Of a stretch of 52,500 nucleotides of DNA, positions 24,893-33,951 are shown piece after piece. The notes beneath the pieces are model-generated. The model had not been told where the DNA came from. It ran no database searches and saw only the letters and a list, made by a program, of their open reading frames with translations. Location: positions 1-52,500 of the forward strand of contig JAVSGI010000004.1 in assembly GCA_032334235.1 (NCBI GenBank). Reading direction: 5' to 3'. Numbering within the stretch: position 1 is the first letter of the stretch; each line of letters begins with the position of its first letter. This DNA is from Paracoccaceae bacterium Fryx2 (GTDB lineage: Bacteria > Pseudomonadota > Alphaproteobacteria > Rhodobacterales > Rhodobacteraceae). The translations under genes and the position numbers were made by a program.

Positions 24893-25194
24893 TTTCAGGC
24901 ACGCTCTGGTGTCTGGCCGCCAAGCCATAGAGTTTATTGCCCATTCGGCGATGCCATCGAGGCTAAGAGGCAGAAGGATCGATATACGAAGCGCCGGATG
25001 TGATGCCGGAATTGCGAAGAACCTCCATTTGGCGATGCTATCAAAAAAAACCCGTCGCCAACATGATCTGCCGCACCGCTTTCCTCGGCTGGTTCTGTTG
25101 ACCGTTCATTGACGGCGCCCCGATTGATCGAGGTCAAGCAGGATCGGGGATCATTCCCTATACTGCAACAAATCACCATCGGAGCAGCCATGCG
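24893..25194. other. Intergenic region carrying the promoter of the antiporter operon
   Basis: No gene is supported in these 302 bases. They contain AT-richer sequence than the surroundings (a run of eight A near 25043) and, at the right end, the FNR-type box and -10 element described separately. Confidence 0.5.
25124..25164 (+). promoter_or_regulatory. FNR/FnrL-type box and -10 element before the HTH-antiporter operon
   Basis: TTGAT-CGAG-GTCAA (25124-25137) matches the FNR consensus TTGAT-N4-ATCAA in nine of ten positions. A TATACT -10 hexamer lies at 25159-25164. With a start about 7 bases after the -10, the box is centred near -40.5, the usual position for FNR-activated class II promoters. 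No good -35 hexamer is seen, which fits an activator-dependent promoter. The first gene starts at 25195. Confidence 0.6.
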
Positions 25195-25410
25195 ATGCCG
25201 AATGAACAGTATCAGACCGTAAGGGATGTGGCCGACCGCCTGAAGGTGGCCGAGGCGACCGTGCGGCACTGGATCAAGCTGGGAGAGTTGCGCGCCATCG
25301 GCATCGGCAAGGGCTGGCGGATCGCGGATGCCGATCTCGAACACTTCCTCGAACGCCACCAGAACGCGCCCCGCGCCCCGGACGGGGCGGGGCAGGAGAA
25401 GCGATCATGA
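25195..25410 (+). CDS. Excisionase/MerR-type helix-turn-helix protein
   Basis: This 71-aa DNA-binding protein has a winged helix-turn-helix typical of the helix_turn_helix_17 group: TVRDVADRLKVAEATVRHWI, then KLGELRAIGIGKGWRIADAD. It overlaps the antiporter start by four bases (ATGA), so they are translationally coupled. Such small proteins are usually excisionases or plasmid regulators. Here the tight coupling suggests a dedicated regulator of the ion-transport operon. Confidence 0.82.
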   Translation: MPNEQYQTVRDVADRLKVAEATVRHWIKLGELRAIGIGKGWRIADADLEHFLERHQNAPRAPDGAGQEKRS

Positions 25411-27125
25411 CGCCGACGATGACATCCTTTGCCGAAGTGGCGCTGCTGCTGGTCATGGCGGCGGGCCTCGGCCTGCTTGGCACGCTGCTGCGCCAGCCGC
25501 TGATTGTCAGCTTCATCGCGGTCGGTCTGATCGCGGGGCCGTCGGCGCTGGATGTCGTGCAGTCGGACGAACAGATCGACCTGCTGTCGGAACTGGGCAT
25601 CGCGGTGCTGCTGTTTCTGGTCGGCATCAAGCTGGACGTGAAGCTGATCCGCTCGCTCGGGGCGGTCTCGGTGCTGACGGGGCTTGGTCAGGTCGCCTTT
25701 ACCGCGTTCTTCGGCTATCTGATCGGGCTGGCGCTCGGGCTGGACCATGTCACCAGCCTTTACGTCGCCGTGGCGCTGACCTTTTCCTCGACCATCATCA
25801 TCGTGAAACTGCTGTCGGACAAGCGCGAGATCGACGCGCTGCACGGCCAGATCGCGCTTGGGTTCCTGATCGTGCAGGATCTGGTGGTGGTGCTGGCGAT
25901 GATCGTGCTGTCGGCCATCGGCATCGGGGCGGCGGATGGCGGGCATGGCGGCGGGTCGGTGCTGACGGTGCTGGCCTCGGGCGTGGCGTTGGTGGCGGCT
26001 GTGGTGGTGTTCGTGCGCTACGTTGCCAACCCGCTGACCGAACGGCTGGCCCGCGCGCCGGAACTGCTGGTGATCTTTGCCATTGCGCTGGCGGCGATGT
26101 TTGCCGCCGTGGGCGATGCCGTGGGCCTGGGCAAGGAGGTCGGCGGCCTGCTGGCCGGGGTGGCGCTGGCCTCCACCGCCTACCGCGAGACGATCGCGGC
26201 CCGGCTGGCCCCGTTGCGCGACTTCCTGCTTCTGTTCTTCTTCATCGCGCTTGGCGCCACGCTGGACCTGTCGCTGCTGGGCGCGCATGTCACCGGCGCG
26301 GTGGTCTTTTCCCTGTTCGTGCTGATCGGCAACCCGCTGATCGTGCTGGCGATCATGGGGGCCATGGGCTACCGCAAGCGCACCGGGTTTCTGGCGGGCC
26401 TGACCGTGGCGCAGATCAGCGAGTTTTCCCTGATCTTCGTCGCCATGGGGGTCAGCCTCGGCCATGTGGCCGATGACGCGCTGGGGCTTGTCACCATGGT
26501 GGGCCTCGTGACCATCGCGGCCTCGACCTACATGATCACATGGTCGCATCATCTTTATGCGCTGTTCGAGCCATTCCTCGGCATCTTCGAACGCAAGGGC
26601 ACCCCGCGCGAGCCATCCGAGGCCGGGGCGCATCAGGGTCGCACCTTTCCGGTCATCGTCTTCGGTCTCGGGCGGTTTGGCACGGCCATCGGCATGAGGC
26701 TGAAGACTCGCGGTCTCGCCGTGCTCGGGATCGACTTCAACCCGCTGGCCGTCGGGCGCTGGCGCGAGTTGGGGCTGGAGGCCGAGTTCGGGGATGCGAC
26801 CGACCCCGAGTTCGTGGCCGAACTGCCCCTGCGCGGCGCCGGGTGGCTGGTCTCGACCGTGCCCATCCACCCCACCGGCCTCAGTCAGGAAGACGCCCGC
26901 CGCACCCTGATCCAGCTTGCCCGGACGGCAGGCTTTTCGGGGCGCATCGCGGCCGCGTCGCACTCTGCCGCCGATACCGAGGTTCTGTTCGGGTCCGGCG
27001 CCGATCTGGTGCTGGAGCCGTTCCAGGACGCCGCCGACCGCGCGGTCGAACTGTTGTGCGGCGCTGCGGAAACCGGACGCACCGAAATCCCCGAAATCTC
27101 GACCGAGGGCCGCATGACCGCCTGA
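25407..27125 (+). CDS. CPA2-family cation:proton antiporter with TrkA-N domain (Kef-like)
   Basis: This 572-aa inner-membrane protein has about 12 hydrophobic helices in residues 1-385. Family stretches include FIAVGLIAGPSALDVV, GIAVLLFLVGIKLDVKLI, ALTFSSTIIIVKLLSDK and LIVQDLVVVLAMIVL. A cytoplasmic Rossmann nucleotide-binding domain follows (413-530; FPVIVFGLGRFGTAIGMRL with GxGxxG). It should exchange K+ or Na+ for protons, gated by NAD(H) or another ligand. Coupling to the HTH gene (4-base overlap) and proximity to the SDR and P-type ATPase genes suggest an ion/pH homeostasis operon under low-oxygen control. Confidence 0.88.
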   Translation: MTPTMTSFAEVALLLVMAAGLGLLGTLLRQPLIVSFIAVGLIAGPSALDVVQSDEQIDLLSELGIAVLLFLVGIKLDVKLIRSLGAVSVLTGLGQVAFTAFFGYLIGLALGLDHVTSLYVAVALTFSSTIIIVKLLSDKREIDALHGQIALGFLIVQDLVVVLAMIVLSAIGIGAADGGHGGGSVLTVLASGVALVAAVVVFVRYVANPLTERLARAPELLVIFAIALAAMFAAVGDAVGLGKEVGGLLAGVALASTAYRETIAARLAPLRDFLLLFFFIALGATLDLSLLGAHVTGAVVFSLFVLIGNPLIVLAIMGAMGYRKRTGFLAGLTVAQISEFSLIFVAMGVSLGHVADDALGLVTMVGLVTIAASTYMITWSHHLYALFEPFLGIFERKGTPREPSEAGAHQGRTFPVIVFGLGRFGTAIGMRLKTRGLAVLGIDFNPLAVGRWRELGLEAEFGDATDPEFVAELPLRGAGWLVSTVPIHPTGLSQEDARRTLIQLARTAGFSGRIAAASHSAADTEVLFGSGADLVLEPFQDAADRAVELLCGAAETGRTEIPEISTEGRMTA

Positions 27126-27162
27126 CGAAACCACCCGAAACCCAACCCGAAGGAGCACGCAG

Positions 27163-27933
27163 ATGAACCGACTTGCACACAAGATCGCCATTGTGACCGG
27201 AGGTGCCGTGGGCATCGGGCGCGCCTGCGCAGAGCGCATGGCCGGGGAAGGCGCGAGGGTCGCGATCTTCGACGTGATGGAGGCCGAAGGCCAGGCGCTG
27301 GCAGACGATCTGGCGGCAAAGGGCCATGCGGTTGCCTTCTGGCGCGTGGATGTGGCCGACGAGGCGGCGATGAAATCCGCCATCGACGCCGCCGCCGCCC
27401 GGTTCGGCGGGCTGCATGTGATGGTGAACAACGCAGGCATCTCCGGCAGCCCCAAGCCCACCGATCAGGTGACCGAGGAAGAATGGGACCGGGTGCAGGC
27501 GGTGAACGTCAAGGGCGTGATGTTCGGCACCAAGCACGCGATCCCGCATCTGCGGGCGGCGGGCAAGGGGTCGATCATCAACCTGTCGTCCATCGCCGGG
27601 CTGATCGGCGTGGGCAACCTTGCGGCTTACCATGCCTCCAAGGGCGCGGTGCGGCTGATGACCAAGAACGATGCCGTCACCTATGCGCCCGAACAGATCC
27701 GGGTGAATTCGATCCATCCCGGCTATATCTGGACGCCGATGGTGGAAAACCACCTGCGCGCCACCTCGCCCGATCTGGAGGCGGCCAAGGTGGCGGCGGG
27801 GTCTGTCCACCCCCTCGGCCATATGGGCGAACCCGATGACATCGCCTGGGCGGTGGTCTGGCTCGCCTCGGACGAGGCGAAGTTCGTCACCGGCGCCGAA
27901 ATTGCCATCGACGGGGGCTACACGGCGCGCTGA
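27163..27933 (+). CDS. SDR family oxidoreductase
   Basis: This 256-aa classical short-chain dehydrogenase shows the cofactor motif VTGGAVGIGRA (TGxxxGxG, residues 12-22) and NNAG (residues ~88-91). The catalytic Ser is in IINLSSIAGLIG and the catalytic YxxxK in AAYHASKGAV. Asp in IFDVMEAE after the second strand favours NAD(H). Its start follows AGGAG. Its stop overlaps the ATPase start (TGATG). The substrate is unknown, and its place between two ion pumps is unusual. A soluble NADH-linked enzyme could tie redox state to the transporters, but this is speculation. Confidence 0.87.
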   Translation: MNRLAHKIAIVTGGAVGIGRACAERMAGEGARVAIFDVMEAEGQALADDLAAKGHAVAFWRVDVADEAAMKSAIDAAAARFGGLHVMVNNAGISGSPKPTDQVTEEEWDRVQAVNVKGVMFGTKHAIPHLRAAGKGSIINLSSIAGLIGVGNLAAYHASKGAVRLMTKNDAVTYAPEQIRVNSIHPGYIWTPMVENHLRATSPDLEAAKVAAGSVHPLGHMGEPDDIAWAVVWLASDEAKFVTGAEIAIDGGYTAR

Positions 27934-30539
27934 TGCAGATGCCCCACCCCCACGCCCGCCCCGCCGCCGACTGCCTGGCCGACCTGAATGCCACCGCCGA
28001 TGGACTGACCGCGGCCGAAGCCGCCCGCCGTCTGGCCGCGCATGGGCCGAACCGCCTGCCGGAAACGCGGGCGCGGGGTCCGCTGCTGCGCTTCTTGCTG
28101 CAGTTCCACAACGTGCTGATCTATGTGCTGCTCGTGGCCTCCATCGTCACGGGTTTCCTGCAGCACTGGATCGATACCGGGGTGATTCTGGCGGTGGTTC
28201 TGGCCAATGCGGTGATCGGCTTCATCCAGGAAGGCAAGGCCGAGTCGGCCATGGCCGCGATCCGCAACATGCTGGCCCCGCGCGCCGCCGTGCTGCGCGA
28301 CGGGCGGCGGCAGACGGTCGAGGGCGCGACCATCGTGCCCGGCGACATCATCCTGCTGGAGCCGGGCGACAAGGTGCCCGCCGACCTGCGGGTGCTGGAG
28401 GCGCGCGGCCTTGCCGCGCAAGAGGCGATCCTGACGGGTGAATCCGTGCCGGTCGAAAAGGGCGCGACCCCGGTGAAGATGGACGCCCCGCTTGGCGACC
28501 GCCGGTCGATGCTGTGGTCGGGCACGCTGGTGACGCAAGGCACGGCGCGGGGGCTGGTGGTGGCCACGGGTGCGGGCACCGAGATCGGGCGCATCGGCGG
28601 GCTGCTGGAGGGGGTCGAACAGCTGACCACGCCATTGGTCGCGCAGATGGACCATTTTGCGCGCTGGCTTTCGTTCCTGATCCTGCTCGCCGCAAGCCTG
28701 TTGCTGGCATGGGCCTATTTCGTCGGGCATCAGGGTTTCTCCGACCTCTTCATGACCGTGGTCGCCATCGCTGTTGCCGCCATCCCCGAAGGTCTGCCCG
28801 CCGTGATGACGGTGACGCTGGCCATCGGCGTGCAGGCCATGGCCAACCGCAACGCCATCGTCCGCCGCCTGCCCGCAATCGAGGCGATCGGCTCGGTCTC
28901 GGTCATCTGCACCGACAAGACCGGCACGCTGACCCGCAACGAAATGGTCGTCGCGGCGGCAGAAACGCCCGAGGGCAGCTTTGCCGTCGCCGGAGAAGGC
29001 TATGCGCCTTTGGGCCGGATCACGCCTGCCGGCGATCTGTCCCGCCTCGCCCGCGCGGCGGCGCTGTGCAACGACGCCGCGCTGGTCGAGAAGGACGGCG
29101 CGTGGAGCGTCGAGGGCGATCCGATGGAAGGGGCGCTCCTGGCCTTTGCGGGAAAGGTGGCGCATGGGATCGCCGCGCCGCGTCTGGACGCCATCCCCTT
29201 CGACAGCCGCCACCGCTTCATGGCGGTGCTGACCGATGGGCCGGAGGGCCGCATCACCCATGTCAAGGGCGCACCCGAGCGGGTGTTGCGGATGTGCGCG
29301 GGGCTGGACCTTCATGCGTGGCAGGACCGGGCGGATAAGATGGCACGGCGGGGCCTGCGCGTGCTGGCACTGGCGGAACGGCACGAGACCGGCGCGCAGA
29401 TTGACAGTGGAACGCTGGGGGGCAGCCTGACCTTCCTCGGCCTCGTCGGCCTGATCGACCCGCCCCGCCCAGAGGCGATTTCCGCCGTTGCCGAATGCCG
29501 CGCGGCGGGCATCCGGGTGAAGATGATCACCGGCGACCATGCAGGCACGGCGGCGGCCATTGCCGCGCAGATCGGGCTGCAGAACCCTGACCGCGTGCTG
29601 ACCGGCGCCGACCTCGACAAGCTGGACGAGGCGCAACTGGCGCTGGAGGTGGCGACGGTGGATGTCTTTGCCCGCACCAGCCCCGAAGACAAGCTGCGCC
29701 TTGTCACCGCTCTGCAGGCCAACGGCCTGTCAGTCGCCATGACCGGCGACGGGGTGAACGATGCACCCGCCCTGAAGCGTGCCGACGCCGGCATCGCCAT
29801 GGGCCTGAAGGGATCGGAGGCAGCGAAGGAAGCCGCCGATCTGGTGCTGGCGGATGACAACTTCGCCTCCATCGCCGCCGCCGTGCGCGAAGGGCGGACG
29901 GTCTATGACAACCTCAAGAAGGTCATCAGCTGGATGCTGCCCACCAACGCGGGCGAGTCCACCGTGATCGTGATTGCGCTCCTGGTCGGCATGCTCCTGC
30001 CGCTGAGCCCGGTGATGATCCTTTGGGTAAACATGATTACCGCGATTACGCTGGGGCTGGCGCTGGCCTTCGAGCCCACTGAAGCCGGGACAATGCTCCG
30101 GCCGCCCCGGCGACGCGAGGCGCCCATTCTTTCGGGGGAACTGGTATGGCACATCATCCTCGTTGCGTCGCTGTTCATTGCGGGCATCTTTGCAATGTTC
30201 ACCTACGCGCTTGACCGCGGCTACCCGTTGCCGCTGGCGCAGACGATCGCGATGAACACGCTTGTCGTGCTCAAGACTTTCCACCTCTTCTTTATTCGCA
30301 ACATTCACGGCGCCTCATTGACCTGGAACGCGGTAAAGGGGACGCCCGTGGTCTGGCTGGTGGTCATCGCTGTCACCGCCGCGCAGTTCGCGGTGACCTA
30401 TGTGCCGTTCCTGCAAACCATCCTTGGAACCCAGCCCGTCTCGCTGAAGGATGGGCTGCTGATCGTCGGGGTCGGCGCGGCCTTCTTTGCCATCATCGAA
30501 ATCGAAAAGCAGATCCGGCTGGGGCTGCAGAGGCGATGA
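27933..30539 (+). CDS. Cation-translocating P-type ATPase (P2-like)
   Basis: This 868-aa inner-membrane pump has the N-terminal cation ATPase domain (TADGLTAAEAARRLAAHGPN), actuator motif TGES (residues ~168-171) and phosphorylation motif DKTGTLT with D328. The nucleotide domain includes KGAPERVL, and the hinge TGDGVNDAP lies at about 604. Transmembrane helix 4 reads AIPEGLPAVMTV and the C-terminal Cation_ATPase_C helices follow. PEGLP and the overall length fit the PMA1/Ca2+ or Na+/K+-type P2 group rather than heavy-metal pumps. The transported ion is uncertain (Ca2+, Mg2+, Na+ or H+). It is the last gene of the operon. Confidence 0.9.
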   Translation: MQMPHPHARPAADCLADLNATADGLTAAEAARRLAAHGPNRLPETRARGPLLRFLLQFHNVLIYVLLVASIVTGFLQHWIDTGVILAVVLANAVIGFIQEGKAESAMAAIRNMLAPRAAVLRDGRRQTVEGATIVPGDIILLEPGDKVPADLRVLEARGLAAQEAILTGESVPVEKGATPVKMDAPLGDRRSMLWSGTLVTQGTARGLVVATGAGTEIGRIGGLLEGVEQLTTPLVAQMDHFARWLSFLILLAASLLLAWAYFVGHQGFSDLFMTVVAIAVAAIPEGLPAVMTVTLAIGVQAMANRNAIVRRLPAIEAIGSVSVICTDKTGTLTRNEMVVAAAETPEGSFAVAGEGYAPLGRITPAGDLSRLARAAALCNDAALVEKDGAWSVEGDPMEGALLAFAGKVAHGIAAPRLDAIPFDSRHRFMAVLTDGPEGRITHVKGAPERVLRMCAGLDLHAWQDRADKMARRGLRVLALAERHETGAQIDSGTLGGSLTFLGLVGLIDPPRPEAISAVAECRAAGIRVKMITGDHAGTAAAIAAQIGLQNPDRVLTGADLDKLDEAQLALEVATVDVFARTSPEDKLRLVTALQANGLSVAMTGDGVNDAPALKRADAGIAMGLKGSEAAKEAADLVLADDNFASIAAAVREGRTVYDNLKKVISWMLPTNAGESTVIVIALLVGMLLPLSPVMILWVNMITAITLGLALAFEPTEAGTMLRPPRRREAPILSGELVWHIILVASLFIAGIFAMFTYALDRGYPLPLAQTIAMNTLVVLKTFHLFFIRNIHGASLTWNAVKGTPVVWLVVIAVTAAQFAVTYVPFLQTILGTQPVSLKDGLLIVGVGAAFFAIIEIEKQIRLGLQRR

Positions 30540-30866
30540 TCTCGCTGTTGCGGTGATTCCCCGGCACCTTTCCGACGGGCGAAAAACCATGTCCTCGTGG
30601 TTTCCGAACGGGATGTGCAACTCGCAGGGGTGAATGGGCTGTGATGTTTGCAGGATGGCCGAGGGCCGATGAAGTCCATGGTAGTCCGCTACCGACCAAC
30701 GGGCAGCCGAGTCTGAACGTGGGCAAAACAGTGGCGGTGCCGATTTTCCGACCGATAACCCAATGATTTTATTGGATAGGTGGCAGAAAAGACAGTCCGG
30801 CAATCTTGATCGATGTCCTGAGAGATATAATAGAAACAATAACTTAAGTTTTCAGCGCGTAGCAAG
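30540..30866. other. Intergenic region upstream of the IS256-family remnant
   Basis: I see no gene here. The stretch is AT-richer toward 30760-30850 (for example GAGATATAATAGAAAC). Open frames are short and without recognisable motifs. Confidence 0.5.
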
Positions 30867-31997
30867 GGTGGTGTCGCGGGAGTGGTGGAAATTTGAAGGC
30901 GGCGTAATCTCCGGGTGAACTGAAACCCACCCAGCCGGCGGCGCCAACCGCCAGGGAGATCACGCCATGAACGACATTTCCGACAGCTCGGCCTTTTCGC
31001 TACTGCCCGACACGACCGGGTATGACCCGATCGAGGAGCGCCTGCGGGCAAGCGTCCGCGCGACCATCGAGACCATGTTTGAAGAGGAACTGGCCGAGTT
31101 TCTCGGCCGCATGCGCTACGGTCGCGGCGACGAGAAGGCGAAGGGCTATCGCCACGGGCACCGCGAGCGGCAGCTGACCGGCACCTTCGGCACCGAAACG
31201 GTGCGCGTGCCCCGCGCCCGGGTCGAGGACGAGGACGGCAAGGCTAAGGAATGGCGCTCGAAGGCGCTGCCGCGCTACCAGCGGCTGACGAAGAAGGCCG
31301 AGGCGCTGATCGCGGCGGTCTATCTTGCCGGGACCAACACCCGGCGCGTCAAGCGGGCGCTGTTCGGGCTGTTCGAGGGCGCCGTCAGCAAGGATGTGGT
31401 CAGCCGGGCCTGGCGCAAGGTGAAGGTGGATTGGGATGCCTGGTCGGCCCGCAGCCTGGCCGACGAGGACATCGTCCGGCTGATCCTCGACGGCACCGTG
31501 ATCCGGACCCGGCTGGACCGCAAGGCCACCAACATCTCGGTGCTGGCGGCGATCGGCATCCGCCGCGACGGGCAGAAGGTATTGTTATCCATCAAGAACA
31601 TGGGCGGAGAGAGCACATCTGCCTGGCGCCAGTTCCTCGACGACCTTGATGCCCGCGGTCTGAAGCGGCCCGAATTCGTCATCGTCGATGGCGCTCCCGG
31701 GCTTGAAGCCGCTCTGGTCGCGCTCTGGGGCGAGGCTCTGCCGATCCGGCGCTGCACGGTCCACAAGCACCGAAACCTGCTGGCGCACGCGCCCAGGCAC
31801 CTGCACGACGAGCTGACCGAGGACTACCGCGACATGATCTGCGCCGACACCGCCGCCGGGATCGAGACCCGCCGCAAGGCATTCCTGCGCAAGTGGCAGC
31901 TCAAGTGCAAGGCCGTTGCCGACAGCCTTGAAGAAGCAGGGGACCGGCTCTTCAGCTTCACCCGCCTCGATCCCTCGCAATGGAAGTCGGCCCGGAC
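30867..31997 (+). mobile_element. IS256-family element, 3' end lost
   Basis: The left part starts roughly at 30867 (GGTGGTGTCGCGGGAGTGG; the exact end is not proven). It contains the transposase gene, cut off at 31997 by the IS903-like element. The sequence beyond that element (33048 onward) does not continue the transposase, so the right half was deleted. Confidence 0.7.
30967..31997 (+). pseudogene. IS256-family transposase, truncated
   Basis: About 343 codons remain of the usual ~400. Recognisable parts are RYGRGDEKAKGYRHGHRERQ, VPRARVEDEDGK, the DDE region LILDGTVIRT and FVIVDGAPGLEAAL, and IRRCTVHKHRNLLAHAP. Coding stops making sense after FTRLDPSQWKSART, which runs into the inserted element's terminal repeat; the frame then picks up 41 foreign residues. 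The final Glu-containing helix (usually NAIERLNEEF) is missing, so the enzyme is dead. Confidence 0.88.
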
Positions 31998-33047
31998 GGC
32001 TCTGTTGCACAAATCGGGTGACAGACAGATCTCCCCTTTCCCTGGACAGACTCATCCCACGGCTTCAGTGACGGGTATACCGAGCGCCGTGAAGCCGTTC
32101 AGCACGGCTACACGGACCTGAAACTCGGCGACCTGACGGTCAAAGTCCCGCGCCATGAGGCGCTGACCCAGCAATTTGACGCAGTGCATCTTCGTCTCGA
32201 CGCGGCTTCGGCGGTGATAACCGCTCCATCGTCGCCAGATGGTTCGGCCGAAGCGTTTCGACGCGCGTAGGGCTTCGTTGCGGGCGATTGCCCCGGGGGT
32301 GTCGGGCTTCCATGGCTTGGCGTTCTTGCGGGGCGGAATGATGGCGGCCGCACCGCGGGCGGCGATGGCGTCGTGACACTTGCGTGTGTCGAAGGCGCCA
32401 TCAGCGGTGACGCTGGCGATCTCCTGATCGGGCGGGATCTGGTCGAGCAGTTCGGGCAGCATCGGCGCGTCACCGACATCGCTGGTGGTGAACTCGGCTG
32501 CGCGGATTTCCAGTGTTTTCTCGTCTATCCCGATGTGAATCTTGCGCCAGACCCGACGTTTGGTGCCGCCGTGCTTGCGCGCATTCCATTCACCTTCGCC
32601 TTCAACCTTGATCCCGGTGCTATCGATCAGAAGATGCAGCGGGCCTTGCGAGCCGCGGTGGGGGATGTTGACCTTCAGGGTCTTCTGGCGACGGCTCAGC
32701 GTGCTGAAATTGGGCACAGCCCAATCCAAATCGATGAGCCCCAGCAGGCTTTCGACGAAGCCAGTCGTCTGTCTGAGCGCCATGCCAAACAACACCTTGA
32801 TGGTCAGGCAGGTCTGGATCGCGGCATCGCTATAGTCAGGCTGTCGGCCGCGCTTACCTGTCGGCGCAGCCTCCCAGATCATGGCGGTATCAAACCAGAT
32901 CGTCAGCGAGCCGCGGCGCTTCAGCGCTTCGTTATAGGCGGGCCAGTTCCTGGTCTTGTAGGCGGGGGGTATGGGTCTGCTCATGCCGTCCAGCTACCAC
33001 GCTGGATTCACAAGATGAATCCCTCACGGGATTTGTGCAACAGAGCC
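31998..33047 (-). mobile_element. IS903-like IS5-family element, copy 1
   Basis: This 1050-bp element has inverted ends GGCTCTGTTGCACAAATC (31998 onward) and their mirror ending at 33047, closely resembling IS903 ends. It inserted into the IS256-family transposase gene. The nine bases on each side (GGCCCGGAC and CCCAGGAGC) do not match, so the expected 9-bp target duplication is absent and one flank has been exchanged or deleted. Confidence 0.92.
32052..32984 (-). CDS. IS5-family (IS903 group) transposase, copy 1
   Basis: This 310-aa transposase starts MSRPIPPAYKTRNWPAYNEA. It has IWFDTAMIWEA and KRGRQPDYSDAAIQTCLTIK (DNA-binding part), then DDE motifs LLIDSTGIKVEGEG (D), VTADGAFDTRKC (D) and the RSRVETKMHCVK region (E). 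It appears intact. The protein is identical to copy 2 at 45260-46192, which suggests recent transposition and probable activity. Confidence 0.94.
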   Translation of the reverse strand: MSRPIPPAYKTRNWPAYNEALKRRGSLTIWFDTAMIWEAAPTGKRGRQPDYSDAAIQTCLTIKVLFGMALRQTTGFVESLLGLIDLDWAVPNFSTLSRRQKTLKVNIPHRGSQGPLHLLIDSTGIKVEGEGEWNARKHGGTKRRVWRKIHIGIDEKTLEIRAAEFTTSDVGDAPMLPELLDQIPPDQEIASVTADGAFDTRKCHDAIAARGAAAIIPPRKNAKPWKPDTPGAIARNEALRASKRFGRTIWRRWSGYHRRSRVETKMHCVKLLGQRLMARDFDRQVAEFQVRVAVLNGFTALGIPVTEAVG

Positions 33048-33335
33048 CCCCAGGAGCCCACACCCGAGTCCATCGAGCGCGGGCGGGAGTTGATGGAGCG
33101 GTTGGTGCGGGTGGACGGCAGGCAAGATCTACGCCGCGCCATCGAAAACGCGCGCCACGACCTCTCCGAAATCGAGCGGCCCGGGATCATCGAGCTGCGC
33201 AAAGACGACTGCGACGACATTTTCGGCGAGAATCACGAAGGGGACAACGGCGTGGTGACGAGGTTCCGTATGACAGTCGCGGACCTGCGGGCCCTGCTGC
33301 GGGCGGCCGAGCGGATCGAGGGCAACCATGCGTGA
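33048..33335 (+). pseudogene. Accessory gene remnant, 5' end removed at the IS
   Basis: The frame reads from the IS edge (ESIERGRELMERLVRVDGRQ, DLRRAIENARHDLSEIERPG, DDCDDIFGENHEGDNG, VTRFRMTVADLRALLRAAER) to a stop at 33335. An internal ATG at 33093 could give 80 aa. I do not recognise the family. The acidic, helical character and the 8-base overlap with the next gene are typical of small phage or plasmid genes. Confidence 0.45.
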
Positions 33336-33651
33336 TCCCTTCACCTTCAACCACGACCTGATCCGCCGCGAGCTATACACCGACACGCACGGCCGCCGCT
33401 GGATCAGGGTTTGGTATGCGACACCGATGCCCGACGGCGGGAAGATCGGGCGCCTGATAGAGCTGAATGACCCGCATGCCGACAGGCGCGCGCAACAGGC
33501 GCTGGAGGCGACATTCCGGCACCACGTGGCCGGTCTTTCCGCCCACGCCCGGCTTACCTGGATGGCAGTGGCGCGGGTTGCCGCTATCCGTGCAAAAACC
33601 GAGCAAATCCCGGATAAAAATCAAAGCCCCGCGCCTGACGGCCGGGGCTAA
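33328..33651 (+). CDS. Small hypothetical accessory protein (107 aa)
   Basis: I do not recognise it. It starts MRDPFTFNHDLIRREL, contains GRRWIRVWYATPMPDGGKIG and ends in a helical, basic tail. It overlaps the preceding remnant by 8 bases, a phage-like arrangement. It lies directly against the 3' end of tRNA-Ser, so it may be the last surviving piece of an integrated element. Confidence 0.5.
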   Translation: MRDPFTFNHDLIRRELYTDTHGRRWIRVWYATPMPDGGKIGRLIELNDPHADRRAQQALEATFRHHVAGLSAHARLTWMAVARVAAIRAKTEQIPDKNQSPAPDGRG

Positions 33652-33697
33652 CCGCTTGACGCAGATCGCTTTTCTACCTATGGTTGCTAAAAAATAA

Positions 33698-33787
33698 TGG
33701 CGGAGAGACAGGGATTCGAACCCTGGGAGGGCTCGCACCCTCAACGGTTTTCGAGACCGCCCCGTTCGACCGCTCCGGCACCTCTCC
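33698..33787 (-). tRNA. tRNA-Ser (anticodon CGA)
   Basis: This 90-base class II tRNA includes an encoded CCA end (33698-33700 on the complement). The acceptor stem is GGAGAGG/TCTCTCC with discriminator G. The anticodon loop CTCGAAA gives anticodon CGA (reads UCG). A long variable arm (GAGGGTGCGAGCCCTC) and the T-arm GGGTTCGAATCCC are present. Accessory remnants lie at its 3' side, the usual attachment position for integrative elements. Confidence 0.96.
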
Positions 33788-33951
33788 GCGTCGGTGGTCT
33801 CAGTGGGGGCGATTTAGCTTGGGCGGGGGGCGGTGGCAAGCCTGATTCCGCCGGGGTCGCGTGCAATTTCGCCGGGCTGTGGCACGGGATGCTTGGCAAG
33901 GCGGCGGCCAGACACTAGCTAAGACATCTCGCTTCCGGAAAGGGCACAGCC

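Noticed and set aside
25212-27461. 749-aa minus-strand open frame across the antiporter gene
   Set aside because: His/Gln/Arg-rich shadow of the antiporter, without homology features.
27918-29636. 572-aa minus-strand open frame over the P-type ATPase gene
   Set aside because: Shadow frame; the plus strand has TGES, DKTGTLT and TGDGVNDAP.
31998-33047. 9-bp target duplication for the IS903-like copy
   Set aside because: The flanking nonamers differ, and neither direct comparison nor an inversion model with copy 2 gives a match.
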